64,000 bases of DNA, from NCBI RefSeq assembly GCF_964204865.1, contig NC_135261.1, forward strand, positions 9,796,001 through 9,860,000, given 5' to 3'. This stretch comes from Styela clava (Eukaryota; Chordata; Ascidiacea; Stolidobranchia; Styelidae). Under the pieces are notes generated by a model. That model was not told the origin of the DNA. It made no database searches and saw only the letters and a program-made list of their open reading frames with translations. Positions 13,254 through 23,107 of this stretch are shown here, in pieces (the stretch's first letter is position 1; every line of letters starts with the position of its first letter). The translations under genes and the position numbers were made by a program.

Positions 13254-13799
13254 AATAAATTTCCATTTTACACACTTGAGTTTTGTTTTTGTTAATGCCA
13301 CACTTTTTCGTGTAAATGCGACGTGCGTTCGACTTAACTACGATGATTATCAAGGATTGTTAGGATTATACAAGATAAGATTTTACATATGTATTCCGGG
13401 GGAGAGGAAAGTCGATAAGACTGCTTAATCATATCGCGAACCACGGCTACTCGTCCGGTTCCCAGTCCATGTCCGGTATATATTTATTCAGCCAGATATT
13501 TGTTTTCGGACTTGATGGTGGAGGAAAACCAGCAGTGAAGATCTCTACGGCTAGAGGTGTACAGCCTTCTCTCGCACATAACTATTCCCATACGGGATTC
13601 GAAATAAATTGCGTTGGCGATGGCTGACTAAGTTTGATACGATGTCCTACTTCCGTAGACCAAAACGTTATGACTGAGACTGATGTCCCCCTCATTTCGT
13701 GAATTTGCTGTTCGAGGGTTTATTTGTTGGAAATAAAGTCAGTTATGTTGCTAGATTCCAACACCTCTCTGTACGCGAACTTTGCCTACTGATTGCAGA

Positions 13800-14290
13800 G
13801 CCCGTGCATGGCTCCACTACCTTGGGGACTAGACTTTTGTCACTATCGGTTTATACGGTTGAATTTTACGTACTCACGTAGTGTGTGTTCCAGTAGGTTA
13901 GAGTTAGGCGATAATTACATTCCGATTTTCCTATTTCGGTTCTATTACGAGTTCGAGGACTGTCTGTGTTAGCAAAGTGAATATACCTCCTGCCCATAGG
14001 CTTCTGCCCCTTTACACAACTTGATGTAAAGTAGGCGAATAAAATTAGTTACCTCCATATTGGTACACACTCTTCTGGAGCGCCGAATTGTGAGTTTCCT
14101 TCTGCATACAGTGCAATTACCTGCGACCGACAATTGCATTTTGAACTCTCATTATCTATTCATCCCATTCATATGTATAATCATGATAAACCATTTGGAC
14201 TCTTATTTATTTGTTAAAACTGGAGATTTAAAATTAACCAAAATTATCCTCAAAATTCTTGTTGTTGATGCCTTTATGGATTCATAGTCC
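13800..14290 (+). repeat. duplicated block, copy 1
   Basis: It aligns almost base for base with 16430-16900, from GTGCATGGCTCCACTACC to TTCTTGTTGTTGATGCCTTT. It contains a MITE of the GTGTGTACCAGG family. The rightmost about 90 bp also resemble the 3' flank of both lipocalin genes (16830-16900 and 28990-29070), so this may be the end of a third, lost copy of that locus. Confidence 0.6.
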
Positions 14291-14431
14291 GGCAGAATCG
14301 GGCCTTAACATTGTTTTGGGACATAAAGTTTTTTTTATTGTTTAGATATAATGTATATATATGACATATATAATGATACTCGGGTGGGTGTGGAGTATAT
14401 AATGTTAAGCAAATTTTTTTCAAGTGGATTT

Positions 14432-14537
14432 AAAGTATTCGGTCCAAGATGACGCACATCCTGAATCTTACCCAGGTAAAGTAAACATACAATGTTCAGG
14501 TTGTGCGCCATCTTGGTACGAATACTTCAGGAGCGCC
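14432..14537. mobile_element. short palindromic MITE
   Basis: The left arm AAAGTATTCGGTCCAAGATG and the right arm CATCTTGGTACGAATACTTC are inverted repeats, followed inwards by CCTGAAT and ATGTTCAGG. The same right-arm motif (GTTGTGCGCCATCTTGGT) occurs at 38029-38046, so these belong to one family. Confidence 0.6.
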
Positions 14538-16429
14538 TTTTTGTTAAAAATATTTATTCCATAACTACATGGTTTAGCTTTGCATACATAGTAACATTGA
14601 ATCTCCTTACAATGTCAGAAATTCAATTTTAGTAGAATAAATGGTAGTTTATTTCACTAATACAAGCCAAGACCCATCGACAGCATCTAACCACTTTCTT
14701 CTATTGCGCTCTTCAAACTACTTTTGCGTTGCCGCGCGCATTTCATTTTCCTAGTTTAAGCTTAGGGACTTGGGAAATATTTTATTAGTTGAATTGAATT
14801 GGAATATTTGACCTCGTCTTTCACTCCGAATAACAAGGCCATGTAAAACCATAAACTAGTATCTAAAGAGGTGTAACGTATTTTCTTTTGGAAGAACCGC
14901 AACTTTTCAGTGCTGCATTGACTTTGGCAAAATTAATAGATCCTTGTGGAGATAGAAGGTGAGGTATACGTATGCGAAACCGAGATGTGCACCTGTTATG
15001 CCAACATAGTTGAGTAAAACGTTTTGAATACTAGTACATCACACACATTTTCCTGCGAGCTTCGGTTGTACGTTGTAACGCGCACATTTTTGCGCACATG
15101 CATCAAATTCCACTTGATTATTGAGCTATAGGTGTTTGACGAGCGTTTGTGTATGATTTCATTCCATAGAATTTGTATGCTGTTCTAAAGAATAATAGTT
15201 TCAGCTTTTTCAACTATTCAAACCGCGTGTTGAAAGTAAGTTTTGCAATATTGCGTGTTAGTTTCCAACATCCTTAAATCGGTGATCCAGTAAATCTTTA
15301 ATACAAAAAGATCAGTAACATCAGCAATAAAAACAGCAGTACCCACTCAAATGACAGCTGGGGGATGGATACTCTTAGTATCTGCTCCATCGCGTGCCTC
15401 TTACAGTCTTACCAGTTTACATGAGTGCCAATTGGTATCTAAGCTCAGCCAGAGACAAAAAGTTTCGGACTGCAGTTGGTGTGACGAAATGTTTTTAAAT
15501 ATATATTCTACAATAAGATTATTTGATTGCATACTACTGAAAGTTCCGCCTTATATGTCTTTTCCCATTTCACTATTCCTTTACTGATATTCGATAATAT
15601 GACGCTCACCTGACATAGTTCTTAAAGTGTGTAGATGGGTATAATCTTTTCCACGCTGTTCAGAAGGGAATGCGCGAATATATATAAGAATTGCTAATAT
15701 TGGTTTGCAATGCGATGAAATCCCATCTTGGCATTTCTGCCTCTCGCAATTGCTGCGTAATGGGAGCATTTTTTCTACTTTTCTACTACTATCAAACCTT
15801 GACATTTTGTGAAAATTTTTTTCCATGCAACCTTTTTTTAAAACATCCCCAACAACCACAATTAATTCTGTTATTGAACTTCCGAAACAAACACATAAAA
15901 TGATCAACAGATGCATATCACCAAGTAGATATTGCTGAATTGATCTTTATTTTACCATTTTTCATGTAATTCTTTTTGGTAAACCTGTTATCTATCGTAA
16001 ATACAGCACATTTGACAATGTTGTAGTGTGACTTTTTGGCCTCACATTTTTGATATTTGTAGTTAGAGCTCTTGGGGCTCTGTCAAACAAAGTTACATAC
16101 AAAATATTGGTTGTAAATTGCAAAACATGATCATGTTGTTGGAATAATGTGGCATTTTACCACCCGTATATCATTCATTGTTGAGAATATTTATGAAATT
16201 TAAAAATCCGTTTTTGTGAAATTTTTGTTGTAGCTGAATTCCAGGGACAGCATGACAACAGGCAAGAGAAGCACGGTCGCCCTTTTTAGTTTATGACAGG
16301 GTTTCTTAGAAGGGGACCCCGTCCTTTTTGGAGGCCGCTGATCGGGTATCTGGGACCAAGAACAAACAGATGGAAATGCGAATATAATGAAAAGCATAGG
16401 CATGGAACATAGGAATGAACTACATTCCC

Positions 16430-16900
16430 ATGCATGGCTTCACTACCTTTGGGACTAGATTTTTATCACTATCGGTTTATACAGTTGAATTTCACGTACT
16501 CACGTAGTGTGTGTTTCAGTGGGTTTGAGTTAGGCGATAATTCTATCCCGATTTTGGTTCTATTACGAGGACTGTCTGTGTTAGTCAAGTGAATATACCC
16601 CCTGCCCATAGGCTTCCGTTCCTTTACACAACTTGATGTAAAGTAGGTGAATAAAATTAGTTACCTCCATATTGGTACACACTCTTCTGGAGCGTCGAAT
16701 TGTGATTTTGCTTCTGCATACAGTACAATTACCTGCGACCCACTATTGCATTTTGAACTCTCATCATCTATTCTTCCCATTCATATATAATCATGTTAAA
16801 CCATTTGGACTCTATTTATTTGTTAAAATTGGAGATTTTAAATTAACCAAAATTATCCTCAAAATTCTTGTTGTTGATGCCTTTAGGGATTCAGTAACAA
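16430..16900 (+). repeat. duplicated block, copy 2
   Basis: Second copy of 13800-14290, with scattered substitutions and small indels. It directly adjoins the 3' flank of lipocalin-like copy A. Confidence 0.6.
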
Positions 16901-17167
16901 TTGATCAGATTCCTGTAAAATTGCGGAAAGAAAATTGAAATCAGATTTCCAGCGAATAGATATTAATAGAACATGGACAATTTACGATTTGAATGCCATG
17001 GACTGACTGCTCACTACTGATTAATTCATTGGTATAATTCCGTTGTAACGTTATGTACCAATATTTTAACCAGACCAGACAGAAGTAATATACTCGGTCG
17101 GACTCGGTAAAATATCTAACTATCAGTTGCTTTACTACTAATTATTCGTTCTGAACGAGGTATCGAA

Positions 17168-17204
<37 letters not shown>
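17168..17204. repeat. (CA)/(TA)n microsatellite
   Basis: An ACACACA run leads into a long TATATA tract just beyond the 3' end of lipocalin copy A. Confidence 0.8.
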
Positions 17205-17207
<3 letters not shown>

Positions 17208-18767
17208 AACTACTTCTCACCTTTTGGTATTTCTAATTTGGGAAATTATGGTACATTTAACTATAGTTTGGAAAAGTCTTCTATTGCTGGTGATGAAGAA
17301 CAGCGAGTTGCCAGGAGATTTCCAGTTACATTTAGGTCAACCAATGCTCGATGAATTTTCAAAATTCCCAGTGCCGTAGGATCGGGATTCGTTGTAAATA
17401 CAAGACTTATTTGTTTTTCTGCATAAAAATATGTCAATTGTCAACAACTAAACAGCATTTATCATGAAATGCGATATTTAGGAAGCGAATTTACTTTAAG
17501 AAGAGTATATATAGACGTTTTAGATGAAAAATAGTATTTTGTATTTTTCAAAAAATCGTTATAATGCAATTTAAAAATAAATTGGTTTGCTTGCATAAAC
17601 ATAATTGATATTGAAAATTTACTAACCTCCTGTATTTTTATTACAGGATACGTTAATTAAATAAGTAGAGTAGTCCGATGCCATGATGTCTATTGCTATT
17701 TGCATCTTCATTTCTTTGACTGAAAATAAATAGACTCGTATCAAGATCGATAAAAAGTTGAAAATACATTACATCAGCCCTGCAGCTACGATATTAAATA
17801 GATAATAATATTTTATATTGCTTGACGCTACAGCTAATTTGTAAGTCAAGCATTTCTATATATGTGCCAGAAGAAATGTTTGATGTTCACGATTAAAATG
17901 TTTCTTATTCTTAAATTTAGAATTACCATAGCTTATAATGTATAACTTACGCTCAGTTCGGGCTTTTTCGTTCGATTCATTAGAAGATAACTTTGATCCA
18001 GCTTCCACAATACTATCGTTTACTATGCAAAGCATAAATTTAAATAGTTCGTCAGTACACAATTAATATATTATATAAATCTTTTCATATTAAGAATTGG
18101 AAAATTAAATCAATTAAAAACGTCATTTATACCGATAAGCCACTGTTTTTATTTGAGAGTATATATATATTGTAAAACAAAAGCTCATAAAATAAAATCA
18201 CTGCTCATGTTTAATGGAGGTTTTCTGTTTAAACTATGCTAATATTTGAACAAGTTTGCCTGCTACCTATAAAAAAACAGTTTATCGAAATGAATTTTGA
18301 ATCGGTATGTCTTACCCGAGGTCCAATAGTAAATGCCTGGCCCCTGACCGGCATGTTTTAGTGAAAGTTCGTAGTCTTCTGGAGGATTTCTGAATTAATG
18401 CAAAAATTTTAACTGTGCGTAAATGCAATAACTGTTTGTAACAATGATGTACATGCCCACAATTAGTTGTCTACACTGGATAAAAATGCCTACATAGTTT
18501 TAATCACCTGGTTTGCATATGTTAAAGGTCAAATTTCACCCCTATTGCGATGAAATTATGAAAATAGTCATTCACTCACTATAAGATCTACAGTAAATGT
18601 TTATAAATTTAGATTACAATGCGTATTATGCATTTTGTCATCTTTCTGTTCTTGAATAGTTAGGATTTACTTTAGTACACTGGGTTTTTCTACTTAAATT
18701 ATGAAATCTAACACAAGTCTGTGAATATGGGGCCTCGGTCCAATTAAAGTATAGACGGTTTTTACCG

Positions 18768-19172
18768 CAGGCTTGTCCACGGGACATATTTTCCTGTCCC
18801 ATCCCATCCCATGGGATTCCCATTGAAATAAAATTAAATAAAAATTGTTGAATTTATTTTCAACGTCTACTAAATAGGACAACATGTACGAAGACAAATG
18901 CAAAACAACAAAATTTACGGACTTTGTTAACTTCATATACATAACTATTATACATGTGTCCATCAGCCCCTTCACGAAGTATATTGTTAATGCTAAATAT
19001 ATTTTTCTCTCTATAACTAACAAGAAAGCTATGCTCAAATATATGGACACGAAGTTCATAACTAAATGTTTTACCATCATTTCCCCGAAAATCATACGGT
19101 TTTCGTGTCCCACGTATACCATGAGAAATACAAATGTGTGCTATCCCATCCCATGGGACGTTGACAAGCCTG
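18768..19172. mobile_element. non-autonomous DNA element, copy 2, intact termini
   Basis: The termini are inverted repeats: CAGGCTTGTCC at 18768 and GACAAGCCTG ending at 19172, each followed inwards by CCCATCCCATGGGA-like sequence. The body matches 2331-2688. It lies in intron 2 of lipocalin copy A; the matching intron of copy B (30510-31119) lacks it. No transposase is encoded. The minus-strand open frames at 19122-18694 and 19279-18860 are artefacts of this element. Confidence 0.65.
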
Positions 19173-19667
19173 TTTTTTACACAGGGCAACGGACCTTGAG
19201 TTGGTAGGTTGCTTACTGTGTCAGACTCGTGGCCAGAGTCTTTTTCAGCGTTGCTAGTAAAACAGTCTGAAAAGTACAAACTACAGTCGGAACCATAGTC
19301 TGTTTCTTGACTGTTTCAGAATAGGATTTTCTCGAGCAATTCCTTCATTTTGTTGATTAATTATATAAACACAACACTTAAAATCTAGACTGAAGAATAC
19401 CTATGTGGCAACATAGTTAAAGGGTGCATACAGTATATAAAATCTTACAGACAAAGCCATGAATCTTACCCGTTATAGTAATAATTCTTTCCATGAAAAA
19501 CAGCGTAACTGTCGGGTCCTTCGCCAACAATTTTAACAAGTTGAGAAGCTTGGCACGAAACGACTTCAGAAAAGATAATATTCGGGGAGTAATATGACAG
19601 GAACCATACAGTAGGAACCTTTTGAGCACAACAAACAAAATAAAAGTCATCACGTGTTGAAGAAGAG

Positions 19668-19810
19668 GTACTCCCGTAGTGTGTGTACCAGGTTAAAAGG
19701 TTAGGCCATAATTTTATTCCTATTTTTCTTATTTTAGTTCTATTACAAGTCTGGGGACTGTCTGTGTTAGCCACGTGTATTTGCCCACAACTTCATGTAA
19801 AGTAGGCTAA
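19668..19810 (+). mobile_element. MITE, GTGTGTACCAGG family, truncated copy
   Basis: It starts GGTACTCCCGTAGTGTGTGT and runs through the shared GGGGACTGTCTGTGTTAG block. It sits in intron 1 of lipocalin copy A and is absent from the same intron of copy B. Confidence 0.6.
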
Positions 19811-20399
19811 ATTAGTCTGGAGCAAACGGGTTGCCAATACTCATATATATATATATATATAATATTTATGTCGTAAAAATTCTAATTTCTTGTTTCGGCA
19901 TCTCATTTCGAATTTACTAATGTTAAATATAAACGTGAACTCACTTTTTTCCAGTCTATATCTGCTCTCGGAGTCATTCCACATTTTTCATCGTTAGCTA
20001 CTGCAGAGCGAATAGACATAGAAAAATACAACATAATAGTAATTTTAGAAGTTGCATCCTTATTTTCGAAGTTGGTCACAACTGATGAATTCGACCACGT
20101 TCCTATGCATGGATCATTTACTAAGAATTCCCTGGGGCGTTAAACTTTGTATACCGTATCAAAGGACAATCCATATCAGATTAAACTAATGACTTCACTG
20201 AGTTCACTCCAAACAAAACTTCAAGATAACTGATACATACGTCAAGTATGCGAAGTTTTTCGGGATCATTTTACAAAGGAATTCAGAAGACCAACATTCA
20301 AAATAAACCGAGGTCATAAAGGTATTGCAATAGTACCTCAATATTCTCTAATCCCTCTTTCTTTATGTCTATAACCGCAAAGATTAAAAGCCATTAACT

Positions 20400-20660
20400 T
20401 GCGTTAGGGCGATCATTTGATCGGCGTTTGTTCTTTTAGAATTTAGTAAAATCAAGATATTTTCGAGTAAAAATTCCAGAGTTGTGAGACGGTGTTGGAT
20501 TATTTTTCTAGGAGCGGTTTGTCTGGGTGATTCGTAGACGAGAGTCAGAAGGAAATTTTTATTGAATCTATGGTTCTGCGTTTGTTAGAGAATATGAAAA
20601 TCAAATTTATGCATATCGCGCCATCACCACGCCTCTATTCGAAACAGAGGTTGAGCAATA
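20400..20660 (-). pseudogene. decayed counterpart of the open frame at 32184-31909
   Basis: This stretch lies upstream of lipocalin copy A exactly where the 92-codon frame lies upstream of copy B. Patches still match (CAAACGCCGATCAAATGATCGCC here, and CGCCGGTCCATTGATCGCC in B), but stops and indels break every frame. It shows that the duplicated unit extended past the lipocalin gene. Confidence 0.4.
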
Positions 20661-20764
20661 ATGCCACTCTTTGTTTCATTTTTTCGGAATAATCATCCCT
20701 AAAATGCATCAAAGTAAAATTACAGTATATAAATACATCACAACCATCACGGGACTGTATATAG

Positions 20765-21234
20765 CAGGGGTCGGCAAACTACGGCCCGCGGGCCAGATCC
20801 GACCCGCGGAACAATTTAATCCGGCCCGCGACGCTTTACTGAATTATATTAACAAAATATCTGTATTGACGATTATATTCTTTACGTAACATAATTTGTT
20901 TTGAAACACTAGATTCTATTATAACCTAACAAGTATATAATTCACAATTTATTCGTTCACTCGTTTAATGAGCCTATAAATTGAGTATAATTAGACAAAT
21001 AGCAAAAGAACTTAAAAAAGACTCTCTCACTCAGAACGCTGAGTGCAAATGGTTTAATGACGTTTCAAATAATCAGTCTTCGCGCGCTGCTTGAAATTTA
21101 ACTAAAATCTGTGTGAAAAAATGTGATTCATTCTCCATTCCCTCGGTTTTTAATATTCTAAAAATATGTGCGTCCCGTCAATTACTTGCAACCTTTAATT
21201 TGGCCCGCGAATGACAAAAGTTTGCCGACCCTTG
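20765..21234. mobile_element. non-autonomous hAT element with 8 bp target duplication
   Basis: The termini CAGGGGTCGGCAAACTACGG and TTTGCCGACCCTTG are inverted repeats. The flanks are a perfect 8 bp direct repeat, GTATATAG (20757-20764 and 21235-21242), as expected for hAT transposition. At 470 bp it carries no transposase. GGCCCGC blocks sit near both ends. Confidence 0.9.
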
Positions 21235-21352
21235 GTATATAGGTATGATGCGTCTAACGGCAAATTGATGAGATATTCCTCCTCCAACAGGCATATCTGC
21301 ACCATGTGGAAGACAGTTTTTATCTGGTTGTTTAACATATAATTAGTGGTGG

Positions 21353-22185
21353 TGTAGACGCCAAATTTGGAGTGCCTTTAGCGCCCACACCAGGTGTATT
21401 TCTTAGATGGTCGATCTGTTTTAGTAAACTGATTTTGTCACTCCAATGCAAAAAGACGCGTACAACAGTACAAGTTGATGTCGTTTATTGTCAGGAAAGT
21501 ACAGGTGTATGAAGATACGTCGGTACGATGTTATAGGTATGATAATACAACAGTACGTGATTACGACAATACGTGGATACGAGAGTACGTCAGTACGAGA
21601 GTACATCAATACGTGTACGGGAAGTACGGCAGTACGGTTTTCTAAATAAAACAAACAATAATTACAACAAATAATGTGCCGGCAAGAAATAACTCGACAA
21701 TTGAAATCATTAACTAAACAAAATTGTACACATTAGAACTGAACTTAACATACGCAGGTTTACGCCAGTATAATAACAGTTGCGGCTGATTACAAAAGTG
21801 GTCATTATAGAACACGGTACAACCGAAATATTCCTTAAATATAAAAACAATAAACTGAAATACGTACTTGACAGTGTAGCTTTCAGCTTACAAAACAATC
21901 GACAGTTGATTGGGACAGTTATTGAAATTAAGTTAATGTTATTAAATCTAAATATACGAAAATACAATTAAAACCTTGGAACTACAAATCTCCAGACAAC
22001 GAAAACCTTGCACCACAAATCCCACAGTCCTGAGAAGGTCGAATCAAGGTACTGAAGCAGCGCGCGCAGCAAACGCGCACGGGGTATTATGATGTCACAA
22101 TCACTAAAATCTGTGAACGTATGTACCACCAGCGCCTCCAGTGGTAAACAACAAAAAATATAATGAAGCGAAAGAGGCAGTTTCA
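21353..22185 (-). repeat. 3' LTR of the BEL/Pao element (coding sense)
   Basis: 833 bp, the same sequence as 27502-28334. It contains a stretch (about 21505-21640) dominated by irregularly spaced TACG/GTAC motifs about every 10 bp. In coding sense AATAAA occurs at about 21489-21484, a candidate polyadenylation signal. Open frames inside it appear twice in the window because the LTR does. Confidence 0.95.
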
Positions 22186-22333
22186 TCCCGGCCCCTTAGA
22201 AATTGAGAATTTGCCATCCACAAATTTGAAATTTCTACACACTCAAAAACAAAATCACAAAATTTAAAAACGGAATTGATCTCACATACACACAATTCAA
22301 CTAGAGTCAAACGAAATGGGTTTTGCACACAAC

Positions 22334-23107
22334 TCAATCAGAGTCACTTGCACACAGAAGAATTAATTTAGTAATGGGCCTATCTAAGATTGAATGGTTG
22401 GTTTGCACCGTAGCAGAACGTACACGACCTTTGTTGTCGGGAAACGTTGCAATGATTCTACCCAACAGCCATGCATTTCTTGGCAAATTTTCATCCATCA
22501 CAAGTACAACATCATTCTTAGCTAAATTCCTTTGAACTTTGTTCCATTTTTGTCTTGTTTGAAGCAGAGGAAGGTATTGTCGTCTCCATCTTTTCCAAAA
22601 CACATCAGCTAAGTATTGTACTTGTTTCCATCTCTTACGAACATACAAGTCTTTAGCATCAAATACTCCTGGAGGAAGTATCGGTTCTTCTTTCAACAAC
22701 AACAAATTGTTCGGGCTCAAAGGTGTCAAATCTTTTGGATCATTGGATACAGTTGTTATTGGCCTTCCATTCACTATGGATTCACATTCACACATAAGTG
22801 TAATTAAGCTTTCATCAGTTAATTTTTGTTCTCTGCAAATAGCGTTGAAAATTTTTCTAATTGTTCTGATTTGTCTCTCAAAAACTCCACCATGGTGAGA
22901 AGCCGCTGGAGTTTGAAACAGCCACTTGATGTTCTTTTGCAGCAAAAACCTATGTATTTGATTCTGATTCCAAGTCTTGATAGAATTTCTCAATTCTTGT
23001 TCTCCAGAGACAAAATTTGTTCCATTATCTGATCTTATTTCAACTACTTGTCCTCTTCTTGAAATGAATCTTCTAACTTGGATAATTCTGATATCCACTT
23101 TAGCCAT
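22334..23107 (-). CDS. BEL/Pao integrase C-terminal part (partial)
   Basis: A 257-residue frame. Near residues 25-33 is RSDNGTNFV, the second catalytic Asp of a retroviral-type DDE integrase; HHGGVFER holds the catalytic Glu. The C-terminal part (WLLGRI, RSATVQT, RPITKL) matches the end typical of Pao integrases. The zinc-binding HHCC region and the first catalytic Asp are absent, so it cannot be an active enzyme alone. It overlaps the end of the upstream frame in another phase, which marks the deletion junction. Confidence 0.85.
   Translation of the reverse strand: MAKVDIRIIQVRRFISRRGQVVEIRSDNGTNFVSGEQELRNSIKTWNQNQIHRFLLQKNIKWLFQTPAASHHGGVFERQIRTIRKIFNAICREQKLTDESLITLMCECESIVNGRPITTVSNDPKDLTPLSPNNLLLLKEEPILPPGVFDAKDLYVRKRWKQVQYLADVFWKRWRRQYLPLLQTRQKWNKVQRNLAKNDVVLVMDENLPRNAWLLGRIIATFPDNKGRVRSATVQTNHSILDRPITKLILLCASDSD

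Larger units (their letters stand above)
13254..17260. other. repeat-rich intergenic region downstream of the receptor gene
   Basis: No gene is supported. The region holds a duplicated block of about 490 bp (13800-14290 and 16430-16900), MITE copies within it, a palindromic MITE at 14432-14537 and a (TA)n tract near 17170-17203. Open frames at 14060-14287 and 16672-16938 are the same repeat read twice. A minus-strand frame at 15916-15581 starts with a hydrophobic stretch but has no recognised domain. Confidence 0.5.
17261..20057 (-). pseudogene. lipocalin-like gene copy A, leader exon frameshifted
   Basis: Six minus-strand exons parallel copy B: 20057-19945, 19618-19470, 18389-18316, 18022-17951, 17719-17627 and 17418-17261. 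Exons 2-5 have exactly the lengths of copy B (149, 74, 72 and 93 nt) and the same phases. Lipocalin signatures are kept: a strand A-like DWKKVPTVWFLSYYSP and the TDY-type motif as ASDYSTYLINVSC. Exon 1 is 7 nt shorter than in B. The frame from the homologous ATG hits TAG at 20000-19998 after 19 codons, still inside the signal peptide, while the mature region lies in another frame. That other frame has its own ATG (MLYFSMSIRSAVANDEKC) but only a poor leader. Either this is a young pseudogene or a new start gives a protein with a weak signal. Introns 1 and 2 carry transposon insertions missing from B. Confidence 0.6.

Noticed and set aside
15581-15916. Minus-strand frame of 111 codons beginning with a hydrophobic stretch
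   Set aside because: The stretch looks leader-like, but the rest has no domain and lies in repeat-rich DNA; no splice support.
18694-19279. Overlapping minus-strand frames of 142 and 139 codons
   Set aside because: They are readings of the 405 bp transposon, and the paralogous copy at 2331-2688 breaks the frames.
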